Shown: piece by piece, positions 55,308 through 64,000 of the stretch | Layout of the letters: every line of letters starts with the position of its first letter | Numbering within the stretch: the first letter of the stretch is position 1 | Source of the DNA: Neofusicoccum parvum | Lineage: Eukaryota > Ascomycota > Dothideomycetes > Botryosphaeriales > Botryosphaeriaceae | Reading direction: 5' to 3' | Assembly: GCA_020912385.1 (NCBI GenBank) | Contig: CP087212.1 | Coordinates: forward strand, 1,922,001 to 1,986,000 | Length of the DNA stretch: 64,000 nucleotides | Program-made: the position numbers and the translations under genes | Notes under the pieces: generated by a model | Seen by the model: the letters and a program-made list of their open reading frames with translations, nothing else | The model's database searches: none | What the model was told of the DNA's origin: nothing

Positions 55308-57558
55308 CTACCGCCGAAAAACATACAGCGGCTTCTTGTCCACGTCCTTTCGCAGCACATATCGTTGCCAGAACCATGGCATTGTCACTGTGATCTGGTA
55401 GCGCATATGCTGCCTCGTGGATACTTTGACTGCGCTTCGTCAGCCTTCTGCTCAAACTGTTCACGCACCTCAATGGCTTACATATTGAATCCAGCTCCTC
55501 CAATGTTCTCTGCTTCGTCTCTGGTACCCACAGGAAGATCATCACGAATGCAACCACGTTCAATCCCGCGAAGAGACCAAGCGCTCCAGTGTTGCCTAAT
55601 GCGTCAGTCAACCGAGGGAACACCAGGGTTAGAATCGCGGCCCAGAAAAGGTTGGTTGCGACTGCCAAACTCATCCCAACCTCTGGAGATATAGTCAGCA
55701 GTCCATCCGCGAGGCCCCACAGTCCTTGCAAAACTCACCGCGATGCGACAGAGGAAAAGCCTCTGACGAATACGTAAACGGCACTGGTCCCTCGCCGGGG
55801 CTGTAGAAAACAGCGAACAGGAATATAAAGAAAGTGATGAGGCCAAGGCGGGCCTCGCTGGTCGGCGATATGTAGAAGCAGAAACCAGCAGCGAGTAGCG
55901 TAAGCGCCATCCCGGGGAACGTGACGAGCAAAAGTGTGCGGCGCCCGAGGGTATCGATCTGGTGCACTGCGGGCAAGGCGAAACTAAACAGGCGTCAATA
56001 GCTGGGTTTAAATTCGACATTGGACAGGCCATTTACACGAAGTTGGCGAGGCCAAATCCCCAAGACACGAGTAAGGCAGTCTGCGTGTCTGCTTTTGCCT
56101 CGACAAACAGGGTTGCGCTATAGAAAATAACGATCTGTGATTCCGTTAGTCCCAGAAGCATCGCGAGAGTAGAAAGGATTGCAGAAAACAGAGAAATACT
56201 GACGTTAATCCCGCAAAACTGCTGGGCCAGCATGACCGTACACGCCGCCAGCGTTGCCCTCCTCACCCGCCCAATCGTAAACAGCTGCACGAACCTCCTC
56301 ACATACAGCGCCGCCTTATGCAGGTCCCTCGCAACGGGCGTCCTGTTCCGCGCCTCCTCCTGCCTTCCGCCGTTGCGCGCCTGCTGCTCGGCGGCCAGCA
56401 TCCTGTTTTCGATCTCGATCTGCACGTGCATGTAGTATAGGTCGCGGGCGGCCTGCAGGGGGACGTTGCGCAGGCGCAGTAGCGAGTGGTATGCCTGCGG
56501 GTAGCAATTCTGCTTGATGTACCAACGCGGCGACTCGGGCGCCCACCAAATGAGGATGAGTAGCGGCACGGCGGGAATGAAGGCGCTGCCGAGTTGGAGG
56601 CGCCAGCCGATGTCGGGGACTTGGTAGACGGCGAGGTTGGCAGAGAAGCCTCTGTAGATAAAGCAGTGGTGAGCAGACATTCTTAGGAATCATTCATTTT
56701 TTATGATGAGAGCACCAGTGCTTACAGGAATATCCCAAAAGCGACCCACAGTTGCCATGACATGACGAAGCTTCCACGGAAGAATGCGGGAGAGTTCTCG
56801 GCTGCGTAGACAGGGACTGTTGCCGCTTTACTGCCCATGCCAATGCCGAGCAGGCACCGACAGAAGAACAGCTGGATCCAGTTCTTGGTGAAAGCTGCAC
56901 CGATCACTGATGCAAAACAGAAGGCTGCTGCAAATGCTATCGTACCTCTCCGGCCTGTATAGTTATTGAGAGGGTCGGAGATCCAACATCCTCTGCGGGA
57001 ATATCAGTTTATGTAGAGAAGTGGCGGTGCTAACGCAGGGCTTACAGCATAGAGGAAGCAAAATAGGGTGCGGCATTGACGAGGCCCAGGATCCAAACAT
57101 CACCGGACCTGTTGTCGACATCGAGGCCGAATGCTTTGGGCCATTCAAGATTCGCGCCGTTTGACCCCGTTTGATCCCAACCCCTTCGCCCCATGTCAGC
57201 AAATACAACGAGTATCCTGGACTTGAGCTCCCTGTACATACTGCAATGCGGCCGCAATACACGTGCAGCAGATTGTTATCCAGAATGCCGGCGGCTGTCT
57301 GAAGAGTCGTGTGTGTTCATCACGCAAAGCTTGCTTCTCTTCCGGCGTCAACTCTTCGATAGCCTCGAAAGTTCTTCCGCTCTGCGCCACGCGCGCACCC
57401 CTCTGCAACAGCTTCTCGTCGACGTAATTGGTCAGGCCGTACTGCTGCCTGAAGTTGGTCACGGCTTCCTCGAGTTCTTCGAGCGTGAGGTTGTCGAGGG
57501 GGTTGTCGATGCTAGAAGATTCGTCGTCAGTGAATTGCAGAGCATTGTAGTGCTGCAC
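55308..57558 (-). CDS. MFS sugar transporter
   Basis: Seven exons (57558-57242, 57183-57046, 56992-56726, 56651-56037, 55983-55739, 55682-55482, 55429-55308) give 634 residues with a long cytosolic N-terminus. After helix 1 comes [20 protein letters not shown], then [38 protein letters not shown], the helix-6 loop [10 protein letters not shown] and, near the end, [19 protein letters not shown], all markers of the 12-helix sugar-porter family (TC 2.A.1.1). The C-terminal tail is basic and Tyr-rich. It imports hexoses or related polyols at the plasma membrane; the long acidic N-terminus with [14 protein letters not shown] is typical of one fungal subfamily whose substrate is mostly untested. 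TATA elements lie about 100 bp before the start. Confidence 0.9.
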
Positions 57559-59617
57559 TGGATAAAATTATCGAAACAGAAAGACAAAGATTTCTACGCA
57601 GAGATATGCAGGCAAGGCGACGCTTGATTCCCGTGTGTGTTGCAAAGTAATGAAACAGTATATAAGAAGCTGAAGCACCCATTCGGATGTGAACGTGCAA
57701 CATACAAAACGCAAGTCTCTTCCAAACGAATGTGTCAACTTCTTATATAGATGTGGGGGATCTGACTACGGCAAAACCGCATAAGAGACATCGCAGCCGC
57801 GTTACAGCCTTGGTCCTTTTCGAGTCCAAACCGGCCAACCACTCGAGGGCCAGCCCCACCATGACCACCGGCAGTAATGCGTGCAGATCAGGTTTCAGAG
57901 ACAAGTAGCTAGAGGCATGCTTACTATACTTGAATGTGCTCCTCGCTGCGAAGCGTCTCGACATCATTGGAGCTCCTGCGTGAGGACTATCCACGACATT
58001 AGCTCCCGGCGCAAGACAACCACCTCACGCACGCTGCGCTGCAAGGTGTAAAAGGTAAGGCTGATTGTCGGGCGGATGCTGACCGTGATTCGCTCACCCA
58101 GCTCCAGTGGTTCGGACATTCCGTAGCGCTATCCGGGACGCAGGGTCCAGGGTCACTGACGTTCGACTCCAGTGGGGGCAGTATAGCGTAGTGTATACGT
58201 TCGCGGATTATTTTTTTTTGAACTGCTAAAAGGAGGGTGGGATTGTTGCGTATCGTTCTTGGGGTGACCCCGGTGGATGACGAGACGAGGGGGAAACAGG
58301 AAAAAGGCGATGGCACTTGTGGATGAGAAGAGATGCGCACTGGCTGATCTTTGTCGGTTTGGAGGAATCAGCCTTGCGGCTGGCGCCGAGACCCAGCTGA
58401 GCGCGGCATGCATGTTGCACACCATCAAGCGCCCCACAGTAGCCGATGTGTGTTCCTGCACGTCTCTGGCAAACGGGTAACTAGTCCTTCTTCCTTCTCC
58501 GAGAATGATGTCGATAGAACGGGGCTTTCCATGGATATGACTGAGCTCCCTCGGGGCATTGACGGAACCACTGTCAGCCTCAGTCAGGCGTATCGTCTGC
58601 CTGTGTCCTCAATGACAGGTGTACACACGCCACTCATCACTTCCGAGCCCACAAATCAAAGCCCATGGCAGTCGCACAGAAGGATTCACACTAATCCAGG
58701 CTGCCATCGCTTGCCGAGGGAGGCTGTACGAAGGTGCATCTCACGTGCGCACAGAGCGAGAGCCGAATGCGGAGAGATCGACAGCCGGCTGGACAACAGG
58801 CGTGGAGCAATCCGGGGCCGCTGCCATCTCCACCTGCATCCAAGCTTCCCCAGCCTCGCGCCGTCCCCCCACACCACTAACGGTTCTGAGAAGGCTGGCC
58901 TTTGAACAACCCTACCCAACCACGCTCGTTCCTTTCGATCTTCCTCAAATCCCGGGTTTCCCTCCAGACGGTTGCGCAACATTTCTGCATTATGTCTTGA
59001 ACTCATCATCCACGTGTCTGCGCCATGATTGGTGCCTGGACGGGCACACAGCCGCAGGCGAGGTCTTCTACCGGCACGGAACGATGTGTAATAAGGCTGC
59101 AACCGTTTCCCGAAACGGCTGACCGCAGCATATTGACTGTGAAAGCCATTGCAAACACCACCCGTCCACATTTCCTGCTGCCCAGATTCCAAGTCTGCGG
59201 CAGAGGCGCAGTCATCCTGTGTCGAGAGTTCCCGTGTTTCGGTCTGTGTTGGCAGCCGCGGAGGATTCGCTCTCCCCGTGATTCAAGCAGGGGTCCAGAA
59301 CGCCTCGTGCACCTCCTCCAGGCAAACCGTTTGCCTGGCATGCACGACGATCGAATCCTTTCGCCATCTCACCAAAGAATCTTGCCAAGAATCAATCGGC
59401 GGCGCTGGCGTCTGACCCCCGATTGCCGCAGGCACTGCCACTTGCATGCGCCGGCGGCAAAATTAGCACAACCTTTAGGGCTGGCACTTACCGTCGCTTT
59501 CCCCACTTCTTTCTCCCGCTTTTGCCCTCTTCTTTCCTCGAGTGTTGCTGGAGTCGGCCAGAGCCTCACAAACGAACGAGCTCCCTATCCCGCTGCCGGT
59601 CCTATGTCTCCACCATC
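57559..59617. other. 2-kb intergenic region, no gene seen
   Basis: Contains the sugar-transporter promoter on the left and the promoter of the ankyrin gene on the right. Overlapping frames at 58351-59192 have no domain. Confidence 0.45.
57659..57665 (-). promoter_or_regulatory. TATA box of the sugar transporter gene
   Basis: TTATATA on the minus strand, about 100 bp before the ATG at 57558. A second TATA-like element is near 57742. Confidence 0.4.
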
Positions 59618-62595
59618 ATGGATCCTCTATCGATTTGCGCCAGCGCTGCAAACATTGCACAGCTGGCAGGAACTATCATTCACAAGCTAGCGAGCTTCTG
59701 CGAGGCGGCCAGCCATGTCGACACGACCGTATCCGGTTTCCGGGTCGAAATCAAAAACTTCCAGATGGCCTTGCGGTTAGTCTCGGAGACACAGAAAACA
59801 TGGCAGCTGCGACCTATGCAGGGTATCGAGGAAAACCATTGGAAGCTTATTAAGAAGCTGCTCGGTAGATGTAGGGAGACGTTGAACCGGCTGCAGGCGT
59901 ACCTTGTCGAGTGCGATGCAAAGCAGACGGTCGGGAGGAAGCCGATGACCCAGCTGCGGCTGAACATGAGGTCTCACATCATTTGCATCCTGAGAAGTCA
60001 TATCAAGTCGTATACGCAGGCCTTGCAAGTTTCTTTATCCACTTTGACACTGTGAGTACCTTGCTCCTCGATAACGCATGAGGGGTTGAAGCATTCGCCC
60101 AGACAAGACTTGAATCGTGTTTACTGCACTTTGATGTCCAGAAGATGTTTCAACAACCGGTGGCGGTGGGATTGCTATTTGAGTATTTGCTGATGTTTTT
60201 CCAGCGTCAACCAGTGGCAGAACCGCAACTCGATCGAGCACGAACTTCGAGAGCTGGCAATCGGCATCCAGGACGTGAAGGCAACTTTATCAACGCGACC
60301 GATGGTGATGGAAGAAGCAGACGACATGGGCACATCTGAGACCGAGGTAGACATGCCAGACGAACAAGAGGTCAAGGCGGACGTGGAGGAGATCATCGTT
60401 TCTGCCGCTGCCGTGAGTGAATACGCAAGCAGCGCGTACCAGCCAGATGCCGAGTCGATTCGTGGACGAACCCAGATCACAAGCCAGCCGATCGATAGAT
60501 GGATGGAGGGGCTGGAATCGCCACTACAGAGCCCTAGTCCCGGAAACGAAGTGAGATCTCTTGCTATGCCGAGCTCCTCAGAGCTTGCCCCTCCCGCAGC
60601 CGGAGAACCGAGGGATTCCGGGATTGGATCCGATACGCTCTCCGATGACGACGACCCAGATCCGAGCATGGAGGATCATTTCTCGCAAAACGTGCTTGAA
60701 GGCCTCATAGAGAAGTTCCACAGGCAAGCCGGGGAGGACTTCGTCAAAGGAAATTACCATCGCGCCGAGACAGCTCAAAAGATGATGATCAAGTACATGG
60801 ACGAAGGTCAACGAAACCATGGAATGACGTACGACAATGCAGATGTGTTCGAGAGGTTGGCACAGATATACTACAAGCAAAAACAACTTGAAGAAGCCAA
60901 AAGCATCTATGGCCAGCTCTTAGAAGAGCACAAGGACAGGATACCGGACGTCTGGAGATGGTACTTCTTCTATGCAAAGATTTACCAGGAGCAGGAAAGG
61001 TTCGAGAAGGCCGCGCGATATGCGAAGAGAGCTTTCACAGGAGCCGAGAAGTCACTCCCCAAGGGGGACCCGTTCATTTCAGACGCTGTTGCTCTTCTTT
61101 CGCAGATATGCCAGCAGAAAGGCGAGCATATCCTTGCGGAGGCGCTGCGAGAGCAGTATCTCGGCGATAAACCACGACAGCCGAGCTTGATAGAGCGAAA
61201 GCTGAGTCTTGAGGTCACACCGAGTGGCAGCAGTGGAAGATCATGGCTGTCAGATGCTGGGCACGATCCTTCGAGCCCAAGCTTTATCCCGCGGGAGGCC
61301 ATGAGGTTTTCAATCGAAAAGGACAGCGAGGCCGGCGTGACTGAAGTTCTGCAACGAATCCAGGATGGCGAAAAACAGCGCGAGCTTACCAAAGAAGGCC
61401 TGAAGTGGGCGATCCAAGGAGGAAAGCAGGCAATCGCAAACATCTTGATGGAGCCAGATCTCGGTATCGGAAAGGATTCGCTTTTTGCCGATGGGAAGAC
61501 ACCTCTCATACATGCCATTCAAGCAAGGGATGATGGAATTGTGCAGGATATCCTGCAAAGAGGTGCCAGTCCAGAAATCAGGTGTGCGAAGGGGATTACG
61601 CCGCTGATCCATGCTGTGACATCGGGATACGAACCAACCGCTGCGATCCTGCTTGGAAAGGGTGCTCGGATTGACGCTACGACCTACGGCTGGAGCGCCA
61701 TGCATCGAGCTGTCGACCGCAAGGATAGTGCCATGGTTAAGCTTCTACTGGCAAACGATGCCAGCCTTGAAATATCTGGCCCGAGAAAATGGTCATCGCC
61801 GAGCTCAACAGGTAAGGTGCCATCTTTAAACCGTGACTGGGAGAGAATCACTAACTCAATAACTCAACAGATCCCAGTTGGACTCCTCTCCTTATCGCAG
61901 CGTACAACGGAGCGTCAGAGGTGGCGCACTTGCTTCTTGAGAAACATGCAAATATTGAAGCAAAAACTTCAACTGGAGCCACGCCCCTGATGTATGCCGC
62001 GGAAGAACGACACGTCACCGTGGTCCGTCTGCTTCTCGCCGCCAACGCCGACGTGCATGCCGTGGACAAGAAGGGAGACACTGCTCTCCACCGCGCCGTC
62101 CGGAAAAGTGGCAATACAGAGATCATCGATTCGATCCTGGATAAAGGCGGGAGCCTCGATGCAGCCAACAAGGAGGGTGAGACGACGCTTCACGTGGCGG
62201 CCTCAAAGAGCGGGGGCGACCGTTTGCTGTCTGCTCTCCTCGACCGGCAGGCTAATAGAGAGGCGAAGGATGTTGCCGGCAGGACCCCGTTGCATGTTGC
62301 GATTGAGAAGAGAATGGAGAAGAACGTAACGACCCTCCTCGAACGGGGAGCCGACATAAACGCTGCGGATAGCCTTGGCCAAAGCTCGGCGAAGTTGGCG
62401 CAGAGGAGCTCTCCGGAGATCCAGATGCTCATCAAGCGACAGAAGAAGCGCTCCAACACGGGCACATTAGGCTCGATGAGCCGCAGGAGTTCGGATCAGT
62501 CAAGTACTGCTGAGGGTTCGACTATCAGAGGACGCACTCCGTCTGTGGCGACGTCATTCTCAAGGTTCACTTTCTTTGACAAGCTCTCAAAGTAG
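59618..62595 (+). CDS. TPR and ankyrin-repeat protein with NLR-like N-terminal domain
   Basis: Three exons (59618-60051, 60205-61811, 61871-62595) give 921 residues. Residues 1-140, beginning MDPLSICASAANIAQLAGTI, look like the helical N-terminal domain found at the front of fungal STAND/NLR proteins (Helo-like or PF17111-type). A Ser/Asp-rich linker follows, containing DSGIGSD. Residues about 300-470 form TPR-like helical pairs (NYHRAETAQKMMIKYMDEGQ, LAQIYYKQKQLEEAKSIYGQ, RYAKRAFTGAEKSL). From about 530, some eight ankyrin repeats follow (GKTPLIHAIQARDDGIVQDI, GATPLMYAAEERHVTVVRLL, GRTPLHVAIEKRMEKNVTTL). The tail is Ser/Arg-rich. No P-loop NACHT or NB-ARC motif is present. It probably acts as a scaffold or signalling adaptor; ligands are unknown. 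Confidence 0.85.
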
Positions 62596-63267
62596 GGCTT
62601 CATTCCTGATCGAGTGTTGAGGTATTTATCCGGATGATCTCACATTTGCGTTCGTACATTCGCCTCCGATGCACTCTCGACGGCGTCGGGTTCTCATGTA
62701 TTTTAGACTTCTCTTTTGGCGAAATGCGCACGCCCTCGGCCATGGCGCGGTTTGGATGGATGGCGGTCTTTGCTTTGGGCGTTAGAGTGGGAGGATGCGG
62801 CACGGCATCGCTGTGATGGCCGAGTTCTGGCTCTGCATTTGGAGATATCCTGCATAGAGTGATGATTGAAGCGAATGAAACGCGACAAATTAGTGCTGGC
62901 GGTTGCACATGACGCGGGCGCAGAAATTGGCGATGGCTTGCAGCGCGGAGATGAGGCGTCGGTCGGGTGAGGCAGGAGGCCCGCGAATGGGCGTTCCGGA
63001 GGATGGTGGTGCCGCGGCCGGCGGTCAACTGAGAGGGGCCCTTGCGCACAAAAAGCGGAGGAGGCTCAGATCGCCTGTGGGCGCTTCTCCCCTAAATAAC
63101 CAGAGCAATGCCGGCAGTGGTAGAATCCGCCGCCAGTGACACTTCGACCGCTCCAACTCTCTCGCGCGCCCGACACGTCCACGCCAGAGCCTTCGCATCG
63201 AGCGCCCCGCGCCTAACAGCTACTCTCTAGCACGCTTCAATCCCCAAGTCGCGCATTCGCTCTCACC
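62596..63267. promoter_or_regulatory. Intergenic region and promoter of the squalene synthase gene
   Basis: About 670 bp. The right 150 bp is C-rich promoter DNA. Small frames here have no coding support. Confidence 0.4.
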
Positions 63268-64000
63268 ATGCCGAAGGCCACGGACTTTGTGTACTACATG
63301 TTCCATGTGCAGGAGCTGCGGTCCATAATCCAATGGTACGCGACAGCTCCCTTGCGCCTTCGCAACGGTTGTGCAAACTGATTCAGGCTTTAGGAAGGTC
63401 TGGCACAACCCCGTCCACGAGCGCGATGAGTCCAAGGAATGCGAGTCGCTGCGCCAGTGCTTCGTCTATCTGCAGATGACCAGCCGTAGCTTCAGCGCCG
63501 TCATCCAGGAGCTGCATCCCGAGCTTCTCGTCCCCGTCTGCCTCTTCTACCTCATCCTCCGCGGCCTCGACACCATCGAAGATGACATGACTCTCGATCT
63601 TCCGACGAAGGAGCCTCTGCTGCGCGACTTTGACAAGATTCTGGAGAAGGAGGGCTGGACATTTGATAAGAATGGCCCGAATGAGAAGGACAGGGAGCTC
63701 CTCGTGCACTTCAATGTTGTCATTGAGGAGTTCAAGAAGATCAAGAAGCCGTATCAGACCATCATCAAGGACATCACCAAGAAGATGGGCGACGGCATGG
63801 CCGACTACGCCAACAATGCCGAGCACAACACCTACGGTGTCAACACCGTTAAGGACTATGAGCTCTACTGCCACTACGTTGCCGGTCTTGTTGGAGAGGG
63901 TCTGACGCGTCTCTTCGTCGAGGCGGAGCTGGCCAACGTAGCCCTTCTTAAGCGCTCTCTGCTGCAAGAATCCATGGGTCAGTTCCTGCAGCAGGTCAAC
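63268..64000 (+). CDS. ERG9: Squalene synthase (farnesyl-diphosphate farnesyltransferase), 5' part
   Basis: Two exons are visible, 63268-63335 and 63394 to the end of the window, so the gene is cut by the window and runs on. It begins [20 protein letters not shown] and joins at Trp to [15 protein letters not shown]. The conserved [18 protein letters not shown] and the first Asp-rich Mg2+ site [12 protein letters not shown] are present, as are [20 protein letters not shown] and [14 protein letters not shown] just before the cut. The enzyme condenses two farnesyl diphosphates to squalene with NADPH at the ER membrane, the first committed step of ergosterol synthesis. The second Asp-rich site (DYLED) and the C-terminal membrane anchor would lie beyond the window. 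Confidence 0.95.

Noticed and set aside
1..64000. tRNA, rRNA, transposon or CRISPR features
   Set aside because: I looked by eye for GGTTCGA-type T-arm motifs, inverted terminal repeats, reverse-transcriptase or transposase frames and repeat-spacer arrays and saw none that held up. A tRNAscan-SE and RepeatMasker run would settle this.

Overview
The window is nuclear DNA of a filamentous ascomycete (Pezizomycotina). Genes are split by short introns of about 50-70 bases (a few are longer) with fungal GTAAGT-like donors and CTAAC/CTGAC-like branch sites. Fungus-specific families are present: a Zn2Cys6 regulator, an eisosome Pil1/Lsp1 protein, an Ato/Gpr1-type acetate carrier, and DHA2 and sugar MFS carriers. 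I would guess Dothideomycetes, but gene content alone does not prove it. I see no rRNA or tRNA gene, CRISPR array, or intact transposon. Exon models below were built by hand by matching splice sites and reading frame; each one closes with a length divisible by three.

Layout. 1.7-15.2 kb is an accessory-looking block: DHA2 exporter (-), questin-oxidase-like protein (-), CipB-like medium-chain reductase (+), cytochrome P450 (+), acetyltransferase-like protein (-) and a Zn2Cys6 regulator (+). It has the tailoring, export and regulation parts of a secondary-metabolite cluster, but no polyketide synthase, NRPS or terpene cyclase is visible. 15.4-22.6 kb holds a small unknown protein (-), a mitochondrial malonyl-CoA-synthetase-like enzyme (-) divergent from a mitochondrial BolA protein (+), a gene-poor 2 kb, and an acetate transporter (-). 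22.6-28.9 kb is almost empty except for a 71-residue Tyr/Ser-rich small protein. 28.9-34.3 kb carries a plasma-membrane syntaxin (-), nicotinate phosphoribosyltransferase (-) and an unknown disordered-N-terminus protein (-). 34.3-37.6 kb is gene-poor with a coding-like stretch I could not resolve. 37.6-42.4 kb holds an Ap4A-phosphorylase-like protein (+), an F-box-like protein (-) and a second DHA2 transporter (+). 43.3-46.0 kb has a proline-rich protein (-) divergent from mitochondrial ribosomal protein uS8m (+). 46.5-51.7 kb is a full-length ABC-C transporter (-). 52.9-57.6 kb holds the eisosome protein (-) and a sugar-type MFS carrier (-). 59.6-62.6 kb is a TPR/ankyrin protein (+) with an NLR-like N-terminus but no nucleotide-binding domain. 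The window ends inside squalene synthase (+).

How genes may work together. The divergent malonyl-CoA synthetase and BolA genes both feed mitochondrial lipoylation (mitochondrial fatty-acid synthesis, and 4Fe-4S supply to lipoyl synthase). The 1.7-15.2 kb block may be a modification-and-export module working on a scaffold made elsewhere. Three introns are best explained by GC-AG splicing, and 7- and 11-nt exons are needed to keep two conserved proteins in frame.
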